This document shows, in pieces, positions 42,349 through 52,568 of a DNA stretch of 64,000 bases. The translations under genes and the position numbers were made by a program. The first letter of the stretch is position 1. The number at the start of each line of letters is the position of its first letter. The notes below the pieces were generated by a model. It worked only from the letters and a program-made list of their open reading frames with translations. It was not told the DNA's origin and made no database searches. This DNA comes from Agapetus fuscipes (Eukaryota; Arthropoda; Insecta; Trichoptera; Glossosomatidae). The DNA is taken from the NCBI GenBank assembly GCA_951799405.1, contig OX637332.1, forward strand, positions 28,744,832 to 28,808,831. The letters are read 5' to 3'.

Positions 42349-42607
42349 GGCCCGTTATTTTCAGCATTAACTTTAAACGATATTTACTGATAAAAAAAAC
42401 CTACCCACACGATTGTCATAAGTGCGTCCTTTTCATTCAATATAAAGTCAATATGCTAAAGTTGAGCATACTCACCGTTAGACACAGTAGTTTCAACGTT
42501 AGCATAGCGACTTTAAACTTAATGAAAATGACGCACTTATGTCAATCGTGTGGGTAGTTTTTTTATCAGTTTAAAGCCGCATATACCAATGTTGAAAATA
42601 CGCACCC
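42349..42607. mobile_element. Two PIF/Harbinger-like MITEs in tandem
   Basis: One diverged copy (GGCCCGTTATTTTCAGCA, to about 42479) and a second (GTAGTTTCAACGTTAGCATA to AAAATACGCACCC), together bounded by TTA. Confidence 0.65.
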
Positions 42608-42693
42608 TTAGCACCAACCTCCAACCAATATTTGATTGACACATCAAATTTGATTGCTTAGTTCTGGTAAGTACCTAACTCGGTTAAATATTT

Positions 42694-42940
42694 CGCACGC
42701 TTAATGATAAAGAGCAATAACTCGAAAATTGGGAAAATCGAGATTTTGTAATTAAACGCAAGAACAATGCGAGAAGAATAGGTAGAATGCGACAGCCGTT
42801 CAATTTGGACGAATATGACCGAGATAAAACATCGGCCGCCTTTTTCATCCCATACAAGTTGTACTGGTTGTCTGAACTTCAAACGTGATTTTCCAACATT
42901 CATGTTTTTTGAGTTATTGCTCTTTATTATTAAACGTGCG
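42694..42940. mobile_element. 247 bp MITE with 4 bp TSD, second copy
   Basis: Exactly the same length as 38890-39136; ATTT at 42690-42693 and 42941-42944. Removing it restores the host repeat shared with 32470-32675. Confidence 0.85.
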
Positions 42941-43051
42941 ATTTCTCTAATGTGGGTAATAATATGATTGAATTTGCACCGGGAAGATTATGTACATCAG
43001 CTGATTTACGTATATGCAACCAAATTTTTGATTTGATGGGAGAAATACAAA

Positions 43052-43238
43052 GCAACCCAACACGCAGCGCAACACACACCACAGCACTGCGCAGCCAACG
43101 GCCCTGCAATCGGACAAGGACACCAACAGCCACATCATCAACACCTCTGCGGCACTACAAGTGGCATAGACCCCTAGAGTCTCTTGAATCTAGGGAGTCT
43201 CCCGCACAGGCTTCCTTACAACAACAAAAAACTTAATT
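43052..43238 (+). mobile_element. Poly(A)-tailed retroposon 3' end inserted in an older repeat
   Basis: CCTCTGCGGCACTACAAGTG, then AGGGAGTCTCCCGCACAGGC and AACAACAAAAAAC tail. It splits the host repeat shared with 32400-32675, whose flanks resume at 43239. Confidence 0.6.
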
Positions 43239-43560
43239 TAGATTTTTGTCCGATTGGATTTTGGTGCAACAAGCCCTTAGAAGTGGAACCGTAAAAAGAC
43301 GCAGAAATTCATCCAATCTTCGATGCGCTGGGAGTGTGTAACGGTTATTTTCTACTATATATTATGTAGTCAGCTCCATCTTACGACAGTCCATATCCAG
43401 AATGATTCCTCACACGGGTTCATACGCTTCTCTAATTCCACCACTTTATTAAATAACACACAAACACCTCATACACATCACTTCCTCTTTATTTGAACTT
43501 GCAATTTGTTACAAACACACACACATAATTATTCTTACAATTCAACAATTCTAACAATAA

Positions 43561-43751
43561 ATAAAAGGAGAGCCTGTATGAAGATGGTTAGACTCTGGAG
43601 GAAATGAAAGAAGTGTGTAAGGACAGAAAGAAATGGCGGTTGATCTGTGATGTTGGCGGCTTTTTAAAATTAGAATTTTTGTTTTCTGTTAGTTTTTGAT
43701 GTCCATCCATATTATAATTTATTGATTTTAAAAATGGACTTTGTTGTGTAT
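43561..43751 (+). pseudogene. LINE-A C-terminal remnant plus 3'UTR
   Basis: RRACMKMV / TLEEMKEVCKDRKKWRLIC / DVGG can be read with one frame break near 43590. The spacer resembles that at 8178-8272, and repeat A starts at 43752. Confidence 0.75.
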
Positions 43752-44009
43752 GTTCTTTGACTTATAGGTTAGTATGCGGCTGACCACCCATGCTGTAGTT
43801 CAAAATGGTTCACTTTGCCAATGTCTCCCCTGTTTCAGGGAAGGTCGGCAAGAGTTGCAGGGTGTACGTCCATGTGAGATTAGGGTTTTTATATTGTAGG
43901 ACCACACGCGGCATGTTTAAGCGCGAACTTGTGCATGTCTGTTTATGAAAGTGCATATAATGTGAATCTTTAATGTTACATATATTTTGCAACTTAGATT
44001 AGATTAGAT
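43752..44009 (+). repeat. Repeat A as 3' end of truncated LINE-A
   Basis: Follows the LINE-A remnant at 43561; tail (TTAGA)n. Confidence 0.9.
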
Positions 44010-44423
44010 AACACGACGGCCTGCTATTCCGTCGCTCCCTCTTCTTCACATTTTCTGCGTTCCTTTGTTTTTGTTTTTTTTTATTTCAAATTCAAATTTT
44101 CACATGTTCCATTCTACCAACATAACCAATTCATCTCGTTAGAAGTGAGAAGGAGAAAGAGTAGGTGCATAGCGCGCTGCTGTTAGGGAATATCTCTGGC
44201 GGGGTTAGAACACGTTATACGGGTACCTAAGATACATATTATGCGAGGCGGGTCCCACTCGGCCGTCGCAGGTACGCACGCCTACGTTAGGTAAAGTCAG
44301 AACTGGTTTCTGAACTCACCGACAAGGTCCTCAAAGTGTCAGCGCTTACGCAATGCACGCAACCAAAGGAAAGACGCAGTTTTGCTTAAGAAAGGTTTCA
44401 TTTGAATCACAAACGGAGATTCT

Positions 44424-44470
44424 TCTTCTTCGTGTCAGCTTCACACCGTATTGGCCCAGTAACGAGCAAT
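44424..44470 (+). repeat. Short dispersed repeat (GTGTCAGCTTCACACC)
   Basis: CTTCTTCGTGTCAGCTTCAC and GTATTGGCCCAGTAACGAGC, near-identical to 6046-6100. Confidence 0.5.
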
Positions 44471-44539
44471 GTCTACAGCTCTTTGGTTTCCCGCAAAGAG
44501 ATCATCCGTGGAGCAGCTTGTCGGACAAACGGAGATGAA

Positions 44540-44762
44540 AATTGACATTGTCGCGCAGAGCCACGAGGACGGTGTTTGGTGACCGAGCCTTTAGCGTTGC
44601 TGCTCCGACGGCTTGGAATTCTCTTCCTGCGACCCTCAGGGACCTGAAGACTGAGGCAACTTTTCGAAAAGGGCTCAAAAGACAATAACAAAGCGCCTTT
44701 GCAGTGACTCAGTCACGAATAGGCGCTATACAAATGTTATTTCTTATTATTATTATTATCGT
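44540..44762 (+). pseudogene. CR1/L2-like LINE 3' end with (ATT)n tail
   Basis: RTVFGDRAFSVAAPTAWNSL, PATLRDLKTEATFRKGLKRQ and a stop near 44688. The end GAATAGGCGCTATACAAATG and a TTATTATTA tail are typical of invertebrate CR1/L2-like LINEs. Repeat A begins right after it at 44764. Confidence 0.8.
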
Positions 44763-44763
44763 G

Positions 44764-45036
44764 TTCCTTGACTTATAGGTTGGTATATTCCTTGACTTAT
44801 AGGTTGGTATGAGGCTGACCACCCATACTGTACAAAATGGTTCACTTTGCCAATGTCACCCCTGTTTCAGGGAATGTCGGCAAGAGTTGCAGGGCTTATA
44901 TTCATTTGAGGTTTGGATTTCATTTGTAAGTACACAATCAGCATTTGTAAGCGCGAACTACACGTGTTTGTTTGTGGGCATACATCTGAGAGCTTTGAAT
45001 GAATATATCCTTGCAACTTAGATTATAGATATAGAC
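44764..45036 (+). repeat. Repeat A copy with a doubled head, young subfamily
   Basis: The head (TTCCTTGACTTATAGGTTGG) is present twice, 24 bases apart, before a complete body. Confidence 0.9.
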
Positions 45037-45039
45037 ATA

Positions 45040-46095
45040 ACAAAAGCAATAAACGCAACCAAACTATAGAGTCAAAAAAAATAATGAAGATTTGTGTGGA
45101 GCAAAAGCGAATATCAACTATATGTATATTATATTTTGACGGAAATATTGAGTTAGTTAATGGAAAATTACTTTCAAACATTTTGGATATATTAATATGA
45201 CACAAGCAATGCAGGCAAACAAAATAGAGACACAAATTTTACTAAAAACTAGAGTCGTATAACAAACCAATATCAAATTAATATTTTTTAAAGTTTATTC
45301 ATTTTTAGGTTATTTCGATTCAAAGTAAAATTCCTTAAAAATGTTTGACGGAAGAATCATAATTTAGAACTTTTGAAATGATTATTTTAACTATCCCCTT
45401 ATTCATACACAAATTATACTTCTGAATCCAGTTTAAAGAGATTTTTAACATACTAAACGTACGTTTTTTTTATTAAACAATCTAATTAAAAAGGTCGTTA
45501 GTTTCTAACTGCTCAACTACATACGCCATTATACGTCCCCATTTTTAAAATCCAGTTTTTTTTTACATTCTCCAATAGTTTTGAAGTTTGATATGCGAAC
45601 GTTCACTTTAAATTTGTAATTTTTTCCTAGCTTCTTTTGTAGTAGAAATTAAATAGAAAAAATTAAAACAACGTACAGTTTGAGAACCAGTGTCCTGCTA
45701 TTCTAAACCTAAGCACGTCTTAGTTAAGTGCAGGCGATGGATGCAACGCAAAATAAAGCAACACTGCCATTCCATCAGCGTTTAACTTTTACCAACTATT
45801 CATAGAAAAACTTTGGAAAACTGCGTAAAATCTGACAGATTGTTCACGGAAAAAACATCCTTATTTTATACATCAATAAAAAATGTTTTAGCGTATCAGT
45901 GTGCGTGGACTTGGGCTTATTTAGTTTATGAATATACTATGTATTGAATTACCTGCATTACGTAAGGCAGATTCCTAAGGTGAAATTTCGTTCTGTGACA
46001 TAATTGGTGTACGCGAATGTGTATCATATTGCCAAATGCATTAGATGCTATTTCTCTGTATAATTTAAATGGCACTTTAATCAATTTTATTTTTA
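45040..46095. other. Unassigned AT-rich stretch
   Basis: No recognisable repeats or long frames. Confidence 0.5.
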
Positions 46096-46100
46096 ATCAA

Positions 46101-46412
46101 GGTCCGGTCGACAGCTCAGTTGGTAGAGTGCATGCATTCCATGCCGAGAGCACGGGTTCGAATCCCACCGAGGGTGTCAGAATGATTTCCCGTTTCGGTG
46201 TTTATTTCAAACCCACAATAAAATACCAACAAGGTTCACTCAGCCTTCACTAAAAATGAGTACCATCCCGCTCGGGAGCTGGAAAACCTCCACTTCAACT
46301 GAAGCGGTTAGCGTAAGGACAGCCCTTCACCAATAAATAGGTTTCATTCGCAACATGCAACCCTTCGGAGAAAACGCGTCAAAAAGTTACACTATATGTG
46401 TTGATTAGTAGT
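46101..46412 (+). mobile_element. SINE-K copy
   Basis: GGTCCGGTCGACAGCTCAGT to TTACACTATATGTGTTGATT. Confidence 0.8.
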
Positions 46413-46473
46413 GTAGCGATTAAAAAAAAAGACGTATTGTAAAGTGTAGTATGAGAAATTATTTTGACTCTAA

Positions 46474-46855
46474 GGCCCGGTATTTTCAACGTTAGCATAG
46501 CGACTTTCCACTGAATGAAAAGGACGTTTTTGTGTCAATCGTGTGGGTAGTTTTTTTTTTTCTCACTCACATATCGCTGCCTTAGTTCTTGTTTACCGTA
46601 TACGCCATTGAGAAAATTTTACATGAGCAATGTTTGCATGTGTACTGGACCGATGTGTCTTATGAAAACAAGAAATTTATTTTAAAAATATTTAAAAAAA
46701 CTCTCACATTATCGAGTTTTCCTGTTTTCTTAGCTCAGATTGTGTAGAATTTGATTCATAAGACAACTGCATGAAGAAGTCATATTTGACAAGATTGGCG
46801 TATACGATAAACAAGAACTGGGGGAGCGATATGCTAACGTTGAAAATACCGGGAC
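46474..46855. mobile_element. PIF/Harbinger-like MITE carrying a nested MITE
   Basis: Ends GGCCCGGTATTTTCAACG and GAAAATACCGGGAC, with TAA at 46471-46473 and 46856-46858. Interrupted by 46575-46828. Confidence 0.8.
46575..46828. mobile_element. MITE with CGCTSCC termini, nested
   Basis: Inverted ends share AGTTCTTGTTTAYCGTATAC. The flanks are ATAT on both sides; TSD could be TA, TAT or ATAT because the host is itself ATAT. Interior holds TTGCATGTGTACTGG and AATTTGATTCATAAGAC. Confidence 0.75.
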
Positions 46856-47179
46856 TAATTGTGTGATAATATTAACATAAGTGCGAACGTTTCGTGTTTA
46901 GATAGCTTACTACCCAGTCGCTCACCTTTCAACTGCAGCGTGACGTCACTTTCTGTGGAACATTATTGCAGTATTTCACGTACAAGTGTTACAAGGCTTC
47001 CTCAAATGACTATTCAATCTGAAAGCCTCCAAGCATTCATCATTTTTAGAACGTCTCTTTCATTTTTTTTATTAAACGTTCGCATCTCGTCGAGTATGGT
47101 TTATTTCACAAAAAAAAGCAAATAAAAAAAAACAACAATCCAAACCAAAATACAACTGGCACACATATTCCTTGACTGA

Positions 47180-47438
47180 TCTATCTATCTATAATCTATA
47201 ATCTAAGTTGCAATGATATATTCATTCAAAGCTCTCAGATGTATGCCCACAAACAAACACGTGTAGTTCGCGCTTACAAATGCTGATTGTGTACTTACAA
47301 ATAAAATCCAAACCTCAAATGAACATAAGCCCTGCAACTCTTGCCGACATTCCCTGAAACAGGGGTGACATTGGCAAAGTGAACCATTTTTTACAGTATG
47401 GGTGGTCAGCCTCATACCAACCTATAAGTCAAGGAATA
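47180..47438 (-). repeat. Repeat A copy, young subfamily
   Basis: Near identical to 1948-2199 over its whole length. Preceded at 47168 by a plus-strand head scrap TTCCTTGACTGAT. Confidence 0.9.
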
Positions 47439-47445
47439 ATAATTT

Positions 47446-47712
47446 ACTGATAGGTTGGTATATTCCTTGACTGATAGGTTGGTATGAGGTTGACCACCCA
47501 TACTGTAAAAAATGGTTCACTTTGCCAATGTCACCCCTGTTTCAGGGAAGGTCAGCAAGAGTTGCAGGGTTTATGTTCATTTGAGATTGGGTTTTTATAT
47601 TGTAGGTCCACATGCGGCAAGTGTGAGGGCGAAATTATGCGCGTCTGCTTGTGGGAATGCATTTAATATGAATCTCAAATGATACATATCTTTGCAGCTT
47701 AGATTTAGGTTT
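47446..47712 (+). repeat. Repeat A copy with doubled head
   Basis: ACTGATAGGTTGGTATA then a second TTCCTTGACTGATAGGTTGG and the full body; inverted, head-to-head with the preceding copy. Confidence 0.9.
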
Positions 47713-48518
47713 AGACACATAGTACAGATATTTTTTTTCCTTCAAAATGAATTGAGAAACGGTATGCTATTACTTTTTCTTGATTAAGTTACATTTTTGT
47801 TTAAAAAAATCTTCTTCATTTTTCTCCCTTTTGAGTTCGCACATTATTGACCTGACTGTGATATTTGGCAATACCTGACGATGATTGGATAAGCGTCGAA
47901 AGAGCTGGAGCATTATAGGTTTACTCTCTTGAAAATATATTTTTCAGCGAACAAAAAGATTTGTCAAACCTATTCAATCCGTTGTTGTATATTTTATGGT
48001 ACGTTGAATATTTCGTTTACAGGTTTAAAAAACGGTCAAAATCACCAGACATAGCGTCTCTCTCAACAAGTTAAAATAATTTAATTGCCAAATGCATACG
48101 ACTCGATAACTGCATTTTTCCCGTAAATATGAATGTGAAATTAAGCAGAATGTAACATAGAAGCTGTTGATAATGGTGTGTTAGCATTCCAAAAGCGCTC
48201 GAGTAGATAAACCAACTCGTGAATAAAAACTGTGTTTTTATTTTTGCGTTATTACTTAATTTAAATTAAACATAATCCTACACAACATCAATTAAATCAA
48301 TAATTTTACACAGATTTAATTTTACTATCCTAAAAACATCACTTTCTGAAAAAAAAAAATCAATGATGTAGAACACCTAGAAAATTATATTATTTTACAA
48401 ATCCAAGTGAAAATGCATCTGACAATGTGTGGAAAATATAAATGATCTTATATGTATCTACTAATATTTAATTTCTTACAATGGCTTACACTCCATTTAA
48501 ACCAATAAAATTAACAAC
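47713..48518. other. Mostly unassigned
   Basis: Holds ACCTGACGATGATTGG with GCGTCGAAAGAGC (47870-47910) and GATAATGGTGTG with AAAAGCGCTCGAGTAGATAA (48172-48215), Penelope-like scraps; the latter has a relative at 26100-26170. Confidence 0.4.
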
Positions 48519-48519
48519 G

Positions 48520-48602
48520 AACGAGATATCTCAGGTGGTAGAGTGCTTGCATTCTTCACCAAGAGTTCGGGGTCGAATCCTACTGAGGGTGTGAGAAATA
48601 AT
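48520..48602 (+). mobile_element. SINE-K head
   Basis: CGAGATATCTCAGGTGGTAG and GGGGTCGAATCCTACTGAGG; body absent. Confidence 0.6.
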
Positions 48603-48756
48603 TTAACATATTTATTTTTTGTATGGCAAAGACTTGATTTAAGTAACTATAACTTTTTCAGGTTCAAATGGAGTGCAAGTTAATATTACATACTTAAATT
48701 AAGTACTTAGACAATTGTGAAAAGCTGAAAAATCTGTATAAAGCAGATAACAAATA

Positions 48757-49340
48757 AAGGCAATTAGAAAGTGTCTTCCGTCAGATGCGGTTAAGACCCT
48801 GGTGAGTGCGTTTGTGATGTCTCGGATTGATTATTGCTCAATGCTTTATAGTGGTCAGCCAAAGAAGCATTTCAACCGCTTTCAATCTGTGTTGAATTCA
48901 GCAGCAAGGCTTATATTCGGAATATCCAAATTCGCTCAAAACTACATTGGCTTCGTTTCCCGGAGAGGGTGGTCTACCGTGTTTGTCTGATGGTATATAA
49001 AGCCATCAATGGCTTGGCTCCACCTTATCTGACTGACATGATTTCGCCTGTTGAGATGGGTGTGAGGAGGCAGACACTCAGATCCGCGAGCGATGGTGCA
49101 ATCAATTTGGTTCAGCCGCACCGTCAGATCCGTACAAATTTTGGAGACCGTGCTTTCCGTGTTGCGGGTCCGGTGGAGTGGAACAGACTGCCACCCGGAG
49201 TGAAGAACTCCGAATCTATGGGTATATTTTGCGGAGCTCTCAAGACGCACCTTTTCAAAAAGTCTTATCCGTGATCGGAGAGGGCCCTTGAGGTGTGACA
49301 CACACAAAAACGGCGCTCTCTTATCATGTGTAATTTAAAA
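48757..49340 (+). pseudogene. CR1/L2-like LINE: RT C-terminal domain remnant and 3' tail
   Basis: The frame reads IRKCLPSDAVKTLVSAFVMS, then RIDYCSMLYSGQP and NSAARLIFG. After a short deletion/frameshift near 48945 come LHWLRFPERVVYRVCLMVYK and AINGLAPPYLTDM, then NFGDRAFRVAGPVEWNRLPP and KTHLFKKSYP-stop (49272-49274). This SRxDYC / NAAARL / LHWLPxxxRxxxK / AGPxxWNxLP series is diagnostic of CR1/L2/jockey-group LINE proteins. The tail after the stop (GAGGGCCCTTGAGGTGTGAC then ACACACAAAAACGGCGCTC, A-rich) is shared with SINE-5S, so this family probably supplied that SINE's machinery. Confidence 0.85.
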
Positions 49341-49353
49341 TAAATAAGCCTGA

Positions 49354-49375
49354 CATATATATATATATATATATA
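49354..49375. repeat. (AT)n microsatellite
   Basis: About ten AT units just after the CR1-like tail. Confidence 0.8.
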
Positions 49376-49776
49376 ACACACACAATGATTAGTTAATCAA
49401 TAAACTGACGGAGTGTTTGTTTTAACTAAGACATTGTATGCATTACCATCGCCTGCGAATGTCAGTAAAAAATATACTGCCACATTATAAAAATGCCATG
49501 TGAAAATTATTTTGCAAACAAAACATTTTGACTAAAAACAGATTAACAAATTACGCACTGCTTAAAATAGAAATTAATCGAAAGAATAACTTACAATTTA
49601 TTAACGAGTCTTAAAAAGTATACAACAATATTTCAGCAAAATTTTCTCACATGTTCTTCAGACATTCTTTGCAAATACAAACATATAAATATTATGTAGT
49701 TGATAATTGAATATTTCTATGAGTATCTTGACATTTAGGACGAATTTAACATCAAGTCGTATATTCATTATTTAAT

Positions 49777-49877
49777 GGTATATTTGACTGCTATTTTTCA
49801 GATATTTAAGGTCATCTATAATATTATTATTATTATAGATAACCTTAAATATCTGAAAAATAGCCATCAAATATACC
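49777..49877. repeat. Near-perfect 101 bp palindrome
   Basis: GGTATATTTGACTGCTATTT with TTCAGATATTTAAGGT is mirrored by ACCTTAAATATCTGAAAAAT and AGCCATCAAATATACC about an ATT-rich loop. Confidence 0.85.
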
Positions 49878-50139
49878 TAATCTAATCTAATCTAATCTAA
49901 GCTGCAAAGATATATATCATTTAAGATTTCTATTAAATGCATTCCCACAAGCAGACATGTATAATTTCGCGCTAACACATACTGCATGTGGACCTACAAT
50001 ATAAAAATCCAATCTCAAATGAACATAAGCTCTGCAACTCTTGCCGTCCTTCCCTGAAACAGGGGTGACATTGGCAAAGTGAACCATTTTTTACAGTATG
50101 GGTGGTCAGCCGCATACCAACCTATAAGTCAAGGAACAA
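49878..50139 (-). repeat. Repeat A copy
   Basis: Full length with a (TCTAA)n tail complement; abuts the palindrome 49777-49877. Confidence 0.9.
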
Positions 50140-50479
50140 ACATCAGGCCAGAAACAAACATCAGGAACCTAAATAAATATAAAGTTTTTTTTAAGTTTCA
50201 TTTGAACTGTCAAGTTTTTTTTTTGTAAGCCATATTTACTGATTCTCCGAGATTTCATACTCTGAAATCAGCAGATATTTGTATCCAAAACATCTTTCCG
50301 TTGTTTGTACTTCATTCCAGAACCGTCGCCCATAAAAATATAACACAAACGCAAAACGCACCTATTGCAAATATGGAAAAACAATATTTCAAATCTTTAC
50401 AAACACAAAAGAGAAAATCTTACTGTTTACAAAGATGAATTGTAAACATCAAATTGTCTTTGTTTCTCAAAATGTAGCT

Positions 50480-50640
50480 GTGTTGCTGCTTCCAAGGGGT
50501 GGATAAAGCCTCTGCAGATTCATTTCCATTTATTCCTTATTGATGATTCCTTGTTTTTCTTCTCCTTCACTTCTTCAACACATCCAATTTTCCCCTAAAC
50601 TTACATACGACTAATTTCTTAGTATTTTAACTTGCACGAA
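50480..50640 (-). pseudogene. Decayed LINE-B fragment (minus strand)
   Basis: CCAAGGGGTGGATAAAGCCT then CTGCAGATTCATTTCCATTT is the reverse complement of the corrupted terminus. Upstream protein signal is nearly gone. Confidence 0.4.
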
Positions 50641-51720
50641 TCTTGCGAGAATCTTGGGTGTTGTTTTTGTTCAATCCTTATTAATTCTATCACGAACTAT
50701 TTAATCTACAAAAAAAAACATGATTAATCCCTCATTGAGTTGTCCATTCCATAATCACAATTATCCTCATCATTTGCGTTCAGTCTTTTATCATCGCCTG
50801 ATATCATAAGACAAAAAAAGAAAGCCACGTCTTTTTCCATTTTCGTTTCTGTTGATGTAATATTATATGTTTATGTCAATTCCAAATGCAATCGTCCCTA
50901 CCAAAATGCTTCAACTGATGCCAATGAGCTAAAACTATGTATCTAAAAAAACCTGGAAATCGCTTGCAATGCAAATAAATGCAACCTTAAAAAAATGGTT
51001 TCTTGATTTATTCTATGGGTCTATTAGGTCTATGTTTTTTCCTATTTATAGATTTATGTTGGCGTACACAATTCTATACGTGTACGAGTACTTATGTACT
51101 GAAAATCCGATCCTCAAAGGAATGTGACATCCACGGAAGCGTTTGATCTTTTCCCTGGAAAAATAATATAATGTTCCAACAAAATAGTGTTCTGCTTAAG
51201 TCATTATTTTTCTGTTTCAATTTCTTATTGGACTCGGGTGTTTGATGGGCTCCTCAAGTTACCTATTTTGGATCTAATTCCATCAAACAATATATTGTTC
51301 AACTTACCGTTTACAAAAAAAAAAATTGCAGCAAAAATATGAGTAAAGTTAGCAAAGAAATACAAAAAAAAAGCATAATTGCTGACGCGCTAAAAAAAAT
51401 TATGAACATTGTAGTATAGAATCAGAGACGGTAATGTAGGATTTTTAATGAGTATCAGATTAATACATGGATACAGAAAATGATAAACATTTATTTGATT
51501 TTATAAAAAAAATAGACTGCCATCTATGATTCCATCCGACTCATTTATGAAGGTAAATTGTTTGAGAAATAGATTGGCTCGAAACAAATTCTTCAGACAA
51601 CAAGATTGGGTTGTTACTTGCTACATAAAGACAAACAATTGTTTTGTTACTGATTGCTAAGGACCAAAGTTACATATAAGTGCGACGTTTGCCCGCCTAA
51701 AAAAATATATAATATGTATC

Positions 51721-51795
51721 CTCAGCATAAATTTAATTTACAAACAAATGATCTAAATTTTATACAATTTGGTTGTAAATGAAATTTATGCTGAG
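51721..51795. repeat. 75 bp palindrome
   Basis: CTCAGCATAAATTTAATTTA mirrored by AATGAAATTTATGCTGAG. Confidence 0.75.
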
Positions 51796-52494
51796 TCTGT
51801 TAATTTCATACTAGAGGGTCAGTAATGAAATAAATGGGGTAAAGGTGTTATGATCGTTGTTAATTTATTTATTTATTTTTCAAATGGTAAAAATCATATC
51901 GTTTTTTTATCTATGGCGCCTAATCACTTTGAAGTATATTTTAAATTTGGTATCAACGAGTACGTGATATAGTACTAATTATTAAAAAAAGTACATGTAC
52001 AAAAATAATGGTATACAATGCACTCGTTTATATCACAATGCCAGCTCAATAAATATATCAAAAAAATATATAATGAAAAATTTAGTTTAATAAAAAACAT
52101 TTATTTCATACAAAAAATGAATTTACGGTTGACAATGAGGCCGAAACATTTCGAATTTGGAACTTTAAGCTTTTTTGGAGCGAGCAAACATCATTCTTGT
52201 TTTGGACTACCATCCTTGTTAACAAAAAACATAACATAATATTATATATCGACTGCTCCACGGAAGAAGGAAGTAACTCCGAAATTTAGGCTTTTGACTT
52301 ATTTCCATTTCTGAAGGTAACAAATCATTATCTTCATTCCAAGATGACAGCCGTGTCTCTATCTCTTTTAAATTTGTTAATAAATTAATGTAAAAAATAG
52401 TTAATGCATTGTTCTCCATGGAATAAATAACACTCAATTGGCTTTCCTGCAAAACTATCTTTTTTGACTTAGTGCTGTCTTCCTTCGAGCAGTC

Positions 52495-52568
52495 GATATG
52501 TATGCCTTCTCCCCAGCAACCTGGCCGGGATCGACACAATATTGTCTGTACAAATTCACGTGTGGACC
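52495..52568 (+). repeat. Short dispersed repeat (CAACCTGGCCGGGATCG)
   Basis: CCCCAGCAACCTGGCCGGGA and GACACAATATTGTCTGTACA. Confidence 0.45.

Larger units (their letters stand above)
42608..43275 (-). repeat. Dispersed repeat X carrying two insertions
   Basis: Three pieces (42608-42693, 42941-43051, 43239-43275) match 32400-32675 in order once the 247 bp MITE and the poly(A) retroposon are removed. Confidence 0.7.

Noticed and set aside
44809..45021. A ~70-codon frame beginning MRLTTHTVKNGSLCQ that recurs at 1963, 3704, 27597, 44809 and 47203
   Set aside because: It lies wholly inside repeat A and is open only in closely related copies. Older copies carry stops, and there is no codon bias or protein similarity. 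Repetition reflects the repeat, not selection on a protein.
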